From positions 1 to 64,000 of the forward strand of contig CAYUFX010000005.1 of NCBI GenBank assembly GCA_964444135.1: DNA of 64,000 bases, in the 5' to 3' direction. Below are positions 33,575-42,488 of this stretch, one piece after another. Both the position numbers and the translations under genes were made by a program. The first letter of the stretch is position 1. Each line of letters begins with the position of its first letter. This stretch comes from NIOZ-UU13 sp964444135 (GTDB taxonomy: Bacteria; Planctomycetota; Phycisphaerae; Sedimentisphaerales; Anaerobacaceae). The notes below the pieces were generated by a model, which saw only the letters and a program-made list of their open reading frames with translations, was not told the origin of the DNA and made no database searches.

Positions 33575-34393
33575 ATGAGCAGACGGAAAGGTTTTACCCT
33601 AATCGAGCTTTTGGTGGTGATTGCAATCATAGCATTATTGATGTCAATATTAATGCCGGCACTGGCACGGGTAAAGGAACAGGCCAGAACAGTTGGCTGC
33701 CTGGCAAACCTCAAACAGTGGAACCTTATATTTGAGTTCTATATGGACGAAAATGACGGTAAATTCTTTAGCGGTTTCACTGATAACACTTATTGGTGGA
33801 TAGCGCAATTGTCTGAACGCTATCAAAGCCGTATCAAAAACAAGGTATGGTTCTGCCCGACGGCCAGGAAGCCTTTGTTTGATGAGAATGGCAATCGCGG
33901 GCAGCAGTTCAATAATTTCTCTGCCTGGGGCATCTTTTACACCGGCCACAGTAACCTCACCCCGGACGGTATCGCAGGCAGCTATGGCTTAAACAGCTAT
34001 CTGCTTGACACACCAGCCCCACAGGGCTACACATTTGAAAATGGCATTCAGAGCGACAATTTCTTCAAAACTCCGCGGGTTAAGGGTGCAAACAATGTCC
34101 CGCTTATGTTAGATGCCCTGCGCTTTGACTTATGGCCGCAGGAAATGGAGCTACCTGCAGCCTTTGAGGACGCGGTCTGGACCGACAACCACATGGGACG
34201 CTGCTGCGTTAACAGGCACGATGGATATGTAGGCTGCTCTTTCGCTGATTTCTCGGCAAGAAAGACAGGACTAAAAGAGCTGTGGGTGTTGAAATGGCAT
34301 AAGAGATTCAACACATCGGGTCCTTATACCTTGGCCGGCGGCGTACAGCAAAGCGACTGGCCTGAATGGATAAGACCTTACAGAGACTACTGA
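33575..34393 (+). CDS. Prepilin-like secreted protein 1 (type II pseudopilin family)
   Basis: The protein begins MSRRKGFTLIELLVVIAIIALL, a prepilin-peptidase site (cleavage after Gly, mature N-terminal Phe and Glu+5) with a following hydrophobic helix. About 250 residues of globular domain follow, with conserved Trp, Cys and Gly-Ser-Tyr-Gly-Leu-Asn positions and a near-terminal NRHDGYVGCSFADFS motif, a variant of the planctomycete H-X9-DG processing-associated motif (here H-X9-DF). ATG at 33575 has a gaggag ribosome binding site. First of six related genes in a row. It may be secreted or displayed by a type II/IV-like system; no secretion machinery is in the window. Confidence 0.87.
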   Translation: MSRRKGFTLIELLVVIAIIALLMSILMPALARVKEQARTVGCLANLKQWNLIFEFYMDENDGKFFSGFTDNTYWWIAQLSERYQSRIKNKVWFCPTARKPLFDENGNRGQQFNNFSAWGIFYTGHSNLTPDGIAGSYGLNSYLLDTPAPQGYTFENGIQSDNFFKTPRVKGANNVPLMLDALRFDLWPQEMELPAAFEDAVWTDNHMGRCCVNRHDGYVGCSFADFSARKTGLKELWVLKWHKRFNTSGPYTLAGGVQQSDWPEWIRPYRDY

Positions 34394-34499
34394 AAAGTGT
34401 ATATCGTGCAGAAGAGGCCGGCACCTTGCAGTTCAGTCTTTCTTGTGGATTGATTTTAAGAAAACCTGTTTTTTTTGTAAAGCATAAGGAGGTATTATC

Positions 34500-35312
34500 A
34501 TGCGCAGAAGAGAAGGGTTTACACTAATAGAACTTTTGGTAGTAATTGCTATCATAGCATTATTGATGGCAATATTGATGCCGGCACTGCAGCGTGTAAA
34601 GGAGCAGGCCAGAACAGTTAGCTGCCTGGCGAATCTGAAGCAATGGAATCTTATTGTCGCAATGTATGTGGAGGAGAACGACGGCAAATTCTATAGTGGA
34701 ACAACCTGGCAGGGCTTTTGGTGGCTCAGGCAAGTGGACCTTAAAATTCAGGACTGGACTAAAAACAAGATATGGTTTTGCCCGACTGCCAACAAACCTC
34801 TTTTTAATGAGAATGGTGAGCGTGCGCCTAAGTTTAATGTGTTCTCCGCCTGGGGTATCCATTACGATAGCCAACTGGGGCCAAACGGCGTATCAGGCAG
34901 CTATGGTCTAAATGGTTACGTGCTGAGCACACCACCAAGTGACGATGTATTCGAAGGAGGCCGCTCAACCAAAAACAACTGGAGGACTCCAAATGTGGCG
35001 GGCGGAAATTATATACCACTGTTAATAGGCGCCCTGCGTTTCGATTTGTGGCCGCTCGAGATAGATCCTCCCGGGGAGTTCGAGGATATGCCCTGGTCTA
35101 GTGGTAACCATATGGCCCGCTGCTGCCTCAATCGCCACGAAGGGTTTATCAGCAGTTCTTTCTGTGATTTTTCTGCCAGAAAGGTTGGGTTGAAAGAGTT
35201 ATACACCCTCAAGTGGCATCGCAAGTTCAATACGAGCGGCCCCTGGACTCAGGCCGGCGGCGTACAGCCCGGCGACTGGCCGGAATGGATAAGGCCCTTT
35301 AGAGATTTTTGA
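34500..35312 (+). CDS. Prepilin-like secreted protein 2
   Basis: A close paralogue of protein 1 (same MRRREGFTLIELLVVIAIIALLMAILMPAL start, ALxRVKEQART stretch, SCLANLKQWNL, KIWFCPTANKPLF, GSYGLNGYVL and C-terminal LKWHRKFNTSGPWTQAGGVQ). The motif reads NRHEGFISSSFCDFS. ATG at 34500 follows aaggagg, the best ribosome binding site of the cluster. Differences from copies 1 and 3 are concentrated in surface-like segments between conserved aromatic and Cys positions, as expected for diversified paralogues. Confidence 0.87.
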   Translation: MRRREGFTLIELLVVIAIIALLMAILMPALQRVKEQARTVSCLANLKQWNLIVAMYVEENDGKFYSGTTWQGFWWLRQVDLKIQDWTKNKIWFCPTANKPLFNENGERAPKFNVFSAWGIHYDSQLGPNGVSGSYGLNGYVLSTPPSDDVFEGGRSTKNNWRTPNVAGGNYIPLLIGALRFDLWPLEIDPPGEFEDMPWSSGNHMARCCLNRHEGFISSSFCDFSARKVGLKELYTLKWHRKFNTSGPWTQAGGVQPGDWPEWIRPFRDF

Positions 35313-35418
35313 AAATGATTATTATGCAGAAAGGTTCGAGCTTGTAGGCTGAGCTGTTTTTGCTGAATAATATTATTAAGAAACTTATTTTTTGGGCACA
35401 ATACAAGAAAGAAAAATT
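35313..35418 (+). repeat. Duplicated intergenic segment, copy 1
   Basis: The gap after pseudopilin 2 and the gap after pseudopilin 3 (36238-36341) share most of their sequence, including tttttgctgaataatatta and the approach to ATGCGCAGAA. This shows that genes and spacers were duplicated together. Confidence 0.8.
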
Positions 35419-36237
35419 ATGCGCAGAAAAATAGGATTCACACTAATAGAGCTTTTAGTGGTAATCGCAATTATTGCACTATTGATGGCAATCCTGATGC
35501 CGGCACTGGCACGTGTAAAGGAACAGGCCAGAACGGTTGGCTGCTTGGCGAATCTCAGACAGTGGAACTTTGTTAGTGCGATGTACACTGAGGACAACGA
35601 TGGTAAATTCTGGTCGGGCTATGGTTCTACGGGTTATTGGTGGCCGTGGCAGTTAGAACGGAAGATTTTAGACTGGAAGATGAATAAGACCTGGTTCTGT
35701 CCCACGGCAAAAAAACCAATAATTGACGAAAATGGAAATCAGGCACCTTCATTCAATATCTTTAATGCCTGGGGCATATTCTGGGGTACGCAGGGAGGAC
35801 GTTCGGCGCCTGAAAGCGGTGTGGCTGGAAGCTACAGCATCAATGGCTATGTTCTTACTATACCTACCGATGCTACATTTGAAGGTGGTGTGCATGCCAG
35901 CGATGGCTGGAGGACGCCCAATGTAAACGGGGCAGGCAATGTGCCGCTGTTCATAGATGCCCTTCGCTTCGACCTTTGGCCGTTAGAAAATTCCGGCCCT
36001 GCCGAGTATGAGTTCGCAGCCTGGTCAGGCAACAATTTTGGCCGCTGCTGTATCAACCGACACGTAGGCCACGTCGGCTGTTCCTTTCTGGATTACTCTG
36101 CGAGAAAGGTCGGTCTTAAGGAGTTGTGGACGCTAAAGTGGCACAAGGCGTTTAACACGTCGGGTCCTTACACATTGGCCGGCGGTGTCCAGGCGAGCGA
36201 CTGGCCGCAGTGGATTAGTTCTTTCAGGGACTATTGA
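35419..36237 (+). CDS. Prepilin-like secreted protein 3
   Basis: Third close paralogue, starting MRRKIGFTLIELLVVIAIIALL at 35419, where the prepilin motif begins; the upstream frame to 35392 has no support. It shares KTWFCPTAKKP, NAWGIFWG, GVAGSYSINGYVL, RFDLWPLE and the LKELWTLKWHKAFNTSGPYTLAGGVQ tail with copies 1 and 2. The motif is NRHVGHVGCSFLDYS. The ribosome binding region is weak (aagaaag). Mature protein about 260 residues, presumably processed by a prepilin peptidase encoded elsewhere. Confidence 0.86.
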   Translation: MRRKIGFTLIELLVVIAIIALLMAILMPALARVKEQARTVGCLANLRQWNFVSAMYTEDNDGKFWSGYGSTGYWWPWQLERKILDWKMNKTWFCPTAKKPIIDENGNQAPSFNIFNAWGIFWGTQGGRSAPESGVAGSYSINGYVLTIPTDATFEGGVHASDGWRTPNVNGAGNVPLFIDALRFDLWPLENSGPAEYEFAAWSGNNFGRCCINRHVGHVGCSFLDYSARKVGLKELWTLKWHKAFNTSGPYTLAGGVQASDWPQWISSFRDY

Positions 36238-36341
36238 AAATGACTATTGCGCAGAAAGGGTCGGGCTTGTAGGCTCGGGCGTTTTTGCTGAATAATATTA
36301 TTAAGAAACTTTTTTTGGCACAGTACAAGAAAGGTAACGTT
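36238..36341 (+). repeat. Duplicated intergenic segment, copy 2
   Basis: Second copy of the spacer described at 35313-35418. Confidence 0.8.
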
Positions 36342-37118
36342 ATGCGCAGAATAGGGTTTACACTAATTGAGCTTTTGGTAGTAATCGCTATCATCGCAGT
36401 ATTGATGGCCATCTTGATGCCCGCGCTAAATCGGGCCAGGGAACAGGGCAAGCGTTCGACCTGCCTGAGCAATCTCAAGCAGTTGACCCTTGCGTGGATT
36501 ATGTATGCCGATGACAACGACGACAATCTCGTCAACGGCGATACGGGGGAGTACGGCATACATCCGGATGAAACTCCCTGGGTCCTCAGAGATTGGTCGG
36601 CTGGTATGACTATAGAACAGAAAACAGACGCTATCCTGAATGGAGCTTTGTGGCCATACATCAAGAACTTGAAACTTTACAAGTGCCCAACCGTCCCAAA
36701 GATCGTTCGCTCAGGCGCGCACGAAGAAATCTTGCGAACGTACTCTGTGTCTGATTCTATGAATTGTAAGGATTGGCCCGACATGGGTGCGGAGATGATA
36801 AAAAAAAGAATGGACATTCCCAACCCCGCCTACAGGATTGTCTTTCTTGATGATGGTGGTACAACACCCTCTGCTCTGGGTGGTTGGACCTGTTATGTTA
36901 AGCAGGAGCAGTGGTGGGACCCGCCGCCCGTTCGGCACGGTGACGGAACGACCTTTTCTTTTGCGGACGGGCACAGTGAATATCACAAATGGAAAGACCC
37001 GCGTACAATCGAGTTCGGCAAGCGGGTACCGCCGACAGCTTTCTCCCCGACACAAGCCGGCAATGAGGATCTTCACTGGGCTGCTGTGGCTATGTGGGGT
37101 AAAGCTGCGAGAGAATAG
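36342..37118 (+). CDS. Prepilin-like secreted protein 4 (canonical H-X9-DG)
   Basis: Same prepilin start (MRRIGFTLIELLVVIAIIAVLMAILMPAL), but the globular part differs from copies 1-3: AREQGKRSTCLSNLKQLTLAWIMYADDNDDNLVNG, a shorter body, and RHGDGTTFSFADGHSEYHKW. The last is the canonical H-X9-DG motif of planctomycete pseudopilin-like proteins. ATG at 36342 has aagaaagg upstream. It sits within the array of copies 1-3 and 5 and may be the most ancestral-looking member. Confidence 0.86.
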   Translation: MRRIGFTLIELLVVIAIIAVLMAILMPALNRAREQGKRSTCLSNLKQLTLAWIMYADDNDDNLVNGDTGEYGIHPDETPWVLRDWSAGMTIEQKTDAILNGALWPYIKNLKLYKCPTVPKIVRSGAHEEILRTYSVSDSMNCKDWPDMGAEMIKKRMDIPNPAYRIVFLDDGGTTPSALGGWTCYVKQEQWWDPPPVRHGDGTTFSFADGHSEYHKWKDPRTIEFGKRVPPTAFSPTQAGNEDLHWAAVAMWGKAARE

Positions 37119-37208
37119 GATTTACACACAACAGTCACGGCCGCAGCCGTGTTTCTGGTGATAATTGATTCTTTGAAAAAAAACGTTTCTTTGGAGAACA
37201 AGGAGAAA

Positions 37209-38039
37209 GTGCGTATAAAAAAGGGCTTCACATTAATAGAACTTTTAGTGGTGATTGCCATCATTGCACTGTTGATGGCCATCTTGATGCCCGCACTACA
37301 GCGAGTAAGGAAACAGGCACGAGGAGTTGCCTGTCAGTCTAACCTCAGGCAATGGGGCACCATCTTTGCGATGTACACGAACGACAACGAAGGCTATTTC
37401 CCCGAGCGCAGGGGCGGCAGTAACGCTTACGGTCGCTGGATGGATTCAATGCGGGAATATTACATCACCACCGAAGACATACGTTGCTGCCCGGTAGCCC
37501 CAAAAATCGCCAACCCGGACATGATAACCGGGATCGATTGGTGGGGCGGAAAATTTTTGGCCTGGGGAAAGGTTCCTCCCTGGGACTCCGGAGGACAGCG
37601 TACAATAGGCTTTTATGGCAGTTATGGGGTAAATGGCTATATATATGTGCCGGTGGGCAGCGACGTTTATGGAAAACTGCCCAATAGATTCTGGAGAAGC
37701 ATTAACGCCAAGGGCGGCAATGAGATTCCTATGTTGCTTGATTGCTATTTCTGGTGTGGATGGCCGGATGACGATGACACCCCTCCGGAATACGATGACC
37801 ATCAATATCGCGGTGACGACAACGCGATGAACCGTTATTGCCTCAACCGTCACGATGGACACACAGATGCCATTTTTATGGACTATCACGTCCAAAAAGT
37901 AGGGCTTAAACAATTGTGGACATTAAAGTGGTCTCGTGATTTCAACCCGGTCAATCCCTGGACCACGGCCGGCGGGGTTACACCTGGCGACTGGAGAAAT
38001 TATGGCAACGGCTGGATGGGAAGGTTTAAAGACTATTGA
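37209..38039 (+). CDS. Prepilin-like secreted protein 5
   Basis: The prepilin motif KKGFTLIELLVVIAIIALLMAILMPALQ is followed by a domain related to copies 1-3, with LKQLWTLKWSRDFNPVNPWTTAGGVT near the end and NRHDGHTDAIFMDYH as the motif. No ATG lies just before the motif. I propose GTG at 37209 after aaggag; the open frame reaches 37149. The C-terminus is extended (GNGWMGRFKDY). The start is uncertain, the family is not. Confidence 0.82.
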   Translation: MRIKKGFTLIELLVVIAIIALLMAILMPALQRVRKQARGVACQSNLRQWGTIFAMYTNDNEGYFPERRGGSNAYGRWMDSMREYYITTEDIRCCPVAPKIANPDMITGIDWWGGKFLAWGKVPPWDSGGQRTIGFYGSYGVNGYIYVPVGSDVYGKLPNRFWRSINAKGGNEIPMLLDCYFWCGWPDDDDTPPEYDDHQYRGDDNAMNRYCLNRHDGHTDAIFMDYHVQKVGLKQLWTLKWSRDFNPVNPWTTAGGVTPGDWRNYGNGWMGRFKDY

Positions 38040-38040
38040 A

Positions 38041-38103
38041 ATTGAAAACTGGCGATTGGTTATTGATGATTATTTAACCCTTTACTATTACTATTTACGA
38101 GTA
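38041..38103. repeat. 63-bp heptamer array between pseudopilins 5 and 6
   Basis: Nine 7-bp units in one phase (attggtt / attgatg, then tactatt / actattt), starting two bases after the stop of pseudopilin 5. Confidence 0.75.
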
Positions 38104-38119
38104 TGAAAGGAGTAACATT

Positions 38120-38926
38120 ATGGACAAACGAAGGGGATTTACCCTAATAGAACTGTTGGTTGTAATTGCTATCATTGCGATATTGATGGCCATATTGATG
38201 CCGGCACTGCAGCGCGTTAAGGAACAGGCAAGGGAAATGACTTGCAGGGCAAACCTGCGTCAATACGGTATAGTACAAGCCTTGTATTTGGATGACAATG
38301 ACGACCGCTATCCTTATTCATGGACCTCGCTCGTCGCGAACGAATACCCTGTAGGCGGGTATGAGCGTTACTGTCGATGGCACGACCCGAGATATCCCCC
38401 TGACGGTCCCCTTTGGCCCTATTTAGCGGAAAAGAAAATCAATCTTTGCCCATCATTCAAAGTCCTTGCCAAGTCAGAGGGCACGAGGCATCCCAGCCAT
38501 GACCCTTCCATACCGGTTATTCCTCAATACAGTTACAGCATGAACTCCTGGTTAGGCTCGAAGGCAGGGGACCCAGGCGGCTCTTCGGCAACAGACTCAA
38601 CAGGACGCGGCGGGATTCATAAACGTTCCGAGATAACAAGAAGTAAATCGGAGGTGTTTTTCTTCTCCGAGGAGAATATGTGGACGAGGCCGGGCAACGC
38701 CAATGTGCTCAACGACAATGCTTTGTGTCCCGATAGTCGCGATTGGTTTGGAACCTTTCATAGTGCACCGAGCGCAGACCTTAATAGCGGCACAGTCAAC
38801 GCCGTATTCGTGGATGCGCACGTCCAGGAGGTGCGTTCAGCTCTGGGCCCTAATGGTGAGGACTTGGGAAAGGAGTTTGGCAGATTCGAGAAATACGGCT
38901 GGCCAAACAAACAGCCTTTTAAATAA
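38120..38926 (+). CDS. Prepilin-like secreted protein 6
   Basis: MDKRRGFTLIELLVVIAIIAILMAILMPAL with a good aaaggag ribosome binding site. The body is different from copies 1-5: RANLRQYGIVQALYLDDNDDRYPYSW, CPSFKVL, and a C-terminal AVFVDAHVQEV in place of the FADG motif. It closes the cluster and converges on the fumarase gene. The tail ends NKQPFK. Confidence 0.85.
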   Translation: MDKRRGFTLIELLVVIAIIAILMAILMPALQRVKEQAREMTCRANLRQYGIVQALYLDDNDDRYPYSWTSLVANEYPVGGYERYCRWHDPRYPPDGPLWPYLAEKKINLCPSFKVLAKSEGTRHPSHDPSIPVIPQYSYSMNSWLGSKAGDPGGSSATDSTGRGGIHKRSEITRSKSEVFFFSEENMWTRPGNANVLNDNALCPDSRDWFGTFHSAPSADLNSGTVNAVFVDAHVQEVRSALGPNGEDLGKEFGRFEKYGWPNKQPFK

Positions 38927-38960
38927 TATCGAAGGATTTTCGATTTCAATCGGCACTGGA

Positions 38961-39893
38961 TTAGATTGTTGCTGTTTTGTGCCTGTGGCTGTGGCATTCG
39001 ATGTTCACCGCCACCGGAAGTGATGCAATATGACACGCAGCCGTCTCGATAAGAACGGCCAAAGCGGTTGTATCACCCCCGAGCCCCTGTGGACCTATGC
39101 CAAGAGCATTGAGTCTCGAAAGCAAATCCCCCTCAAGCTCAGCGTAAAATTCATCACTGTTCTTCTCGTCCAGATTCCGGCATAATGCCTTTTTGCTCAG
39201 CAGGCAGCTTAGTTCAAAATCGCCCCCAATTCCTACTCCTACCACAAACGGAGGACAGGCATCGGCGCCGGCAGAGCCGACAACATCAACAATCCAATCG
39301 ATTATCTGCTCTTTCTCTGCCGTGGGTTTGAACATCCTGAATCGGCTCTTATTCTCACACCCGCCGCCTTTGGTCATAACGGTCAGTTTCAACTTATCGC
39401 CCGGCACAATCGTATGGTGAATTATTGCAGGTGTATTATAAGACTCAAGACCACTGACACCAGACCACAGACCAGAATCCTTTGTCTTTAGTCTTGAGTT
39501 TTGTCTCTCGAGTCTTGTGTCTTTTCTTCTTAGAGGGTCGGCTATAACGCTTTTTCGCAGATGACCTTTTTGGAATCCTGACGCAACACCTGCGTTGATT
39601 GCATCGAACAACGTCGCTTGCGCCTGGCCGGCAGGCCGCGCAACCGCCAATTCAGAACCCTGCTCTACAAAGACCACAGCAAGCCCCGTATCCTGGCACA
39701 AAGGTATCTTTTCTTCTGCTGCTATGCGGGCATTTTCGATGAGCTGATTTAGTATTTTTACAGCCCCGGGGTTGGATTCTTTCCGTGCCGCTTCTTCAAG
39801 AGCAGCTAAAACATCCTCAGGCAGCTCGTAGCCGGCTGATATGCAAAGTGATTCGACCGTCTCGACAATTTTTTCAAATTCGATATATCGCAT
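38961..39893 (-). CDS. Fumarate hydratase class I, alpha subunit
   Basis: Iron-sulfur hydratase subunit (FumA N-terminal/TtdA family). IPLCQDTGLAVVFVEQG has a cluster Cys, KGGGCENKSRFRM a second and GADACPPFVVGVGIGG a third, and GIGPQGLGGDTTAL follows. At 310 residues it is longer than usual because 28 residues (about 123-151, RLERQNSRLKTKDSGLW type) come from an 84-bp heptamer array inserted just before YNTPAIIHH. The beta subunit, normally the next gene, is absent; downstream is the convergent pseudopilin 6. It could equally be a tartrate dehydratase alpha subunit. Confidence 0.88.
   Translation of the reverse strand: MRYIEFEKIVETVESLCISAGYELPEDVLAALEEAARKESNPGAVKILNQLIENARIAAEEKIPLCQDTGLAVVFVEQGSELAVARPAGQAQATLFDAINAGVASGFQKGHLRKSVIADPLRRKDTRLERQNSRLKTKDSGLWSGVSGLESYNTPAIIHHTIVPGDKLKLTVMTKGGGCENKSRFRMFKPTAEKEQIIDWIVDVVGSAGADACPPFVVGVGIGGDFELSCLLSKKALCRNLDEKNSDEFYAELEGDLLSRLNALGIGPQGLGGDTTALAVLIETAACHIASLPVAVNIECHSHRHKTATI
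39442..39525. repeat. 84-bp heptamer array inside the fumarase gene
   Basis: Twelve 7-bp units: gactcaa / gaccact / gacacca types at the left and gtcttta / gtcttga / gtcttgt at the right, which are mutually complementary. It is exactly 84 bp and in frame. Confidence 0.93.
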
Positions 39894-39977
39894 GCCATTG
39901 ACTATTTTCTATTTACTATTGATTTGGAATTTAGAATCCCGTCTCTTCTTTCAATAGTCAATAGTCAATAGTCAATT
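39894..39977. repeat. 84-bp heptamer array upstream of the fumarase gene
   Basis: Twelve 7-bp units fill the gap between the fumarase start (39893) and the stop of the next gene (39979). Units include actattt / actattg and ttcaata / gtcaata / gtcaata. Confidence 0.92.
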
Positions 39978-39978
39978 C

Positions 39979-42288
39979 CTATATGTTGACTTCGAAAGTC
40001 TTATACGTAGTATTGTCGACAGCATCGCTGACTTTAATTGTCAGTACATGGTCGCCTTGGGGTAAATCTTTCTTCGCATCTATTTTGATGGTGAAATTCT
40101 CATCCGTAGTATCATAAACCAAATCGTCCGGCACAGTAGCAATCCAGTCAGCATTACTGTCGATTGTATATTCAAGTTTCCCGATCGCACTGAGCTCATC
40201 CTGAACCTCAATCTCAAAAATCATGTACTGTCCGTTGCCTGTAGGAGCGGATGTTGTTATGTTCTTAACGACCGGCCCGGTGTTATCAACTACCACCGGG
40301 TCGCTTATCCTGCTGCCGGTCAGCTTGGTCGAAGTGGTATTGCTTCTCTCGTCGCTTGCGGTTACTCTGACCTCATATCGACCGTCTTCAACGGTCTTTG
40401 CGTCCCATTCGAAGCTGGCGGCTTCAAGCTCCTCTTTCAGCTCGATCCAGTTTGTTCTGGCGAGCTTCCGGAAATCTATTTTGTAAATCAGCTTATCGTC
40501 GTTGTCGTCTTTGGTCCTGTAGCTGATTTGGAAAACTCCTTCTTTGCCGGGCTTCGCAACTCGTTCGGCAGTTACCGATTCGACTTTTGGCGACAGATTC
40601 GGCACAGTGCTGGCAATGGCAATTTCCCTTATAAGCGGGCTTTTACCGCCGCCTTCGTTTTGCAACACAAGTTTATATTGACAGAACCTTCCCAGAGGAC
40701 AGTTAAGTTGTATCGGCTCGGCTACTTCCACCAGTTCAGTCCAATCTGAAAAAGTCGGGTCGTTTACATCCTTGACGTTTCCGCTGCGAGAAGCCACCTG
40801 TACTTTGCATCCTTGTGGAATATCTGCTTCGAGCTGCAGCTTACCCCACTTGGCCGGCTGTGTGGCATCGACAAGGTCGGAAGTGTAAGTCCCCTCCGGG
40901 GCAAAGCCGGAACCTAACTTTACCAGCTTCGCAGGATTTGCTGTCCCAAGGTACACATCATTGCCGGCCACAGCTATCGCTGTTACTTGTGATGCCTGCT
41001 CATCTTCATAAATAACTGCTTCCTGCTCGGCGACCGGGTCAATGCTAAAAAGCTGGGCGCTGTTTCCGGTTCCGGCAAGCAGCTTTGGGTTCCCGCCTTG
41101 CGGGGTGCCCTTTCCATCCTCTTCTGCCAGGCAGAAGAAAACAACAGCCTCGCTGAATATTTCGTTCACGAAACCGTCTTTAGTCACCTCGTATATTTGA
41201 CTGGCTTTGACCGGTTTTGTTGGTTTGCGGGCCGGCGGCGGTCCCTGGCCCGGTTTACCAGCGCTTGGTTTTTGTGTGTTTGCAATTTTAAGCTTACGTC
41301 CGCCGTCGCTGAGGCTGGAGCTTTTGTCGTTTTCCTCCTCTGCCTCAGGACGACCGTCGGAAGGCAGTTGGGCGACAAATTGCGTTTGGGCCTGAACAAT
41401 CTGAGCGGATGTCGCCGCTGCATACAAACCGTCTTCTCCCCAAGACTCTGTAAATAATAGCGCTGTAATCTCCGGCTGTTCACTGTCATATAAAACCGTT
41501 GCTTTTTTGGTACGCGGGTTTATCTTATATACCAGTCCTCGGCTGTCACTTCCTGCATAAATATGACCGTCCTTTCCGGTCGTGAGTGAGAGTATGTTTT
41601 TGTCGAGACTATCGTAAATAAGCTGGGCTTTTTTGCCGAGAGAATTGAGTCCGTAAACCTTACCTTCCGGCCCAGTCCCCAAATAAATATTACCGCTGTA
41701 ATCAACAGTTATCGCGAAGATATATTTAGCGTCATTCGGTTCATAAATAGTTTCCATCTTGTCGGCTTCGAACCGGCACAGTCTGCATTTTTCACCGCTT
41801 ATACCTGCTAAAAGTCTGCCGGACACATCGGTCGCCATAGCGAAAATATGCTCATTTGACAGATGCTCCTCAGTATCGACGATTTTGCTGTCAGGTTCGT
41901 TTGCATCGTTTGGTTTTTTCTCTGCTTGGCTCTGCTCTGATTCCAGCGGATAAATCTTTGTCAGTTTGTTAAGGCTGTATTTGTAAATGCCGCCGTTAGG
42001 GCTTGTGCCGAAATAGACCGTTCCGCCGCTGACAACGATACTGTTTATCGACCAAACGTCTCCGAGGTCTTCGAATTCCTCTTCCTCAAGTAGCGTCTCG
42101 GCTGCCCGCCCGAGCTGGATAGTCCCTCGTGAGCTAATTACAACTTTTTCGGTTTGGCCCTTCAGTAAATCCGAACTGCTGGTATGACGTATAACCTTAC
42201 TGTTAACCGCCAAACAAGTGGAGCTTAAAACCAGACAGAGTAAAACCGTAAAGGTTGATTCGCAATTAACGTGGAATTTATCTCTCAT
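39979..42288 (-). CDS. Secreted beta-propeller-like protein
   Basis: A 769-residue exported protein with a signal peptide (FTVLLCLVLSSTCLA). The first about 480 residues contain repeated propeller-like blades: YLGTGPEGKVYGL, IYAGSDSRGLVYKI, GTVYFGTSPNGGIYKYS, VYLGTANPAKLVKL. The C-terminal about 250 residues look like beta-sandwich modules (VESVTAERVAKPGKEGVFQISYRTKDDNDD; GDHVLTIKVSDAVDNTTYKTFEV). A Pro/Lys linker (GKPGQGPPPARKPTKP) interrupts the propeller. It probably binds a ligand or a partner at the cell surface. It lies directly upstream of the 84-bp array and downstream of a peptidase-like gene on the same strand. Confidence 0.75.
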   Translation of the reverse strand: MRDKFHVNCESTFTVLLCLVLSSTCLAVNSKVIRHTSSSDLLKGQTEKVVISSRGTIQLGRAAETLLEEEEFEDLGDVWSINSIVVSGGTVYFGTSPNGGIYKYSLNKLTKIYPLESEQSQAEKKPNDANEPDSKIVDTEEHLSNEHIFAMATDVSGRLLAGISGEKCRLCRFEADKMETIYEPNDAKYIFAITVDYSGNIYLGTGPEGKVYGLNSLGKKAQLIYDSLDKNILSLTTGKDGHIYAGSDSRGLVYKINPRTKKATVLYDSEQPEITALLFTESWGEDGLYAAATSAQIVQAQTQFVAQLPSDGRPEAEEENDKSSSLSDGGRKLKIANTQKPSAGKPGQGPPPARKPTKPVKASQIYEVTKDGFVNEIFSEAVVFFCLAEEDGKGTPQGGNPKLLAGTGNSAQLFSIDPVAEQEAVIYEDEQASQVTAIAVAGNDVYLGTANPAKLVKLGSGFAPEGTYTSDLVDATQPAKWGKLQLEADIPQGCKVQVASRSGNVKDVNDPTFSDWTELVEVAEPIQLNCPLGRFCQYKLVLQNEGGGKSPLIREIAIASTVPNLSPKVESVTAERVAKPGKEGVFQISYRTKDDNDDKLIYKIDFRKLARTNWIELKEELEAASFEWDAKTVEDGRYEVRVTASDERSNTTSTKLTGSRISDPVVVDNTGPVVKNITTSAPTGNGQYMIFEIEVQDELSAIGKLEYTIDSNADWIATVPDDLVYDTTDENFTIKIDAKKDLPQGDHVLTIKVSDAVDNTTYKTFEVNI

Positions 42289-42341
42289 AGCAATACCTTT
42301 CCAATGTAATTTTGATAAAGGGAAGCACGAAGCACGAAATT

Positions 42342-42460
42342 CGAAGCACGAAACAATCTCAAAATTCTAATGTTCAAATTTTCAAAACTCACTGTTTTGG
42401 TCATTTGGATTCCGGTCATTAGATATTGTTTCGGATTTCGATATTCGAATTTCGGATTTA
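42342..42460. repeat. 119-bp dispersed repeat, copy B (17 heptamers)
   Basis: Ungapped match to 2625-2743, about 94 percent identical by eye, in the same orientation. It lies in the 200-bp gap 42289-42488. Confidence 0.9.
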
Positions 42461-42488
42461 GTAACATATTGTTTTTGCATTTTCAGTT

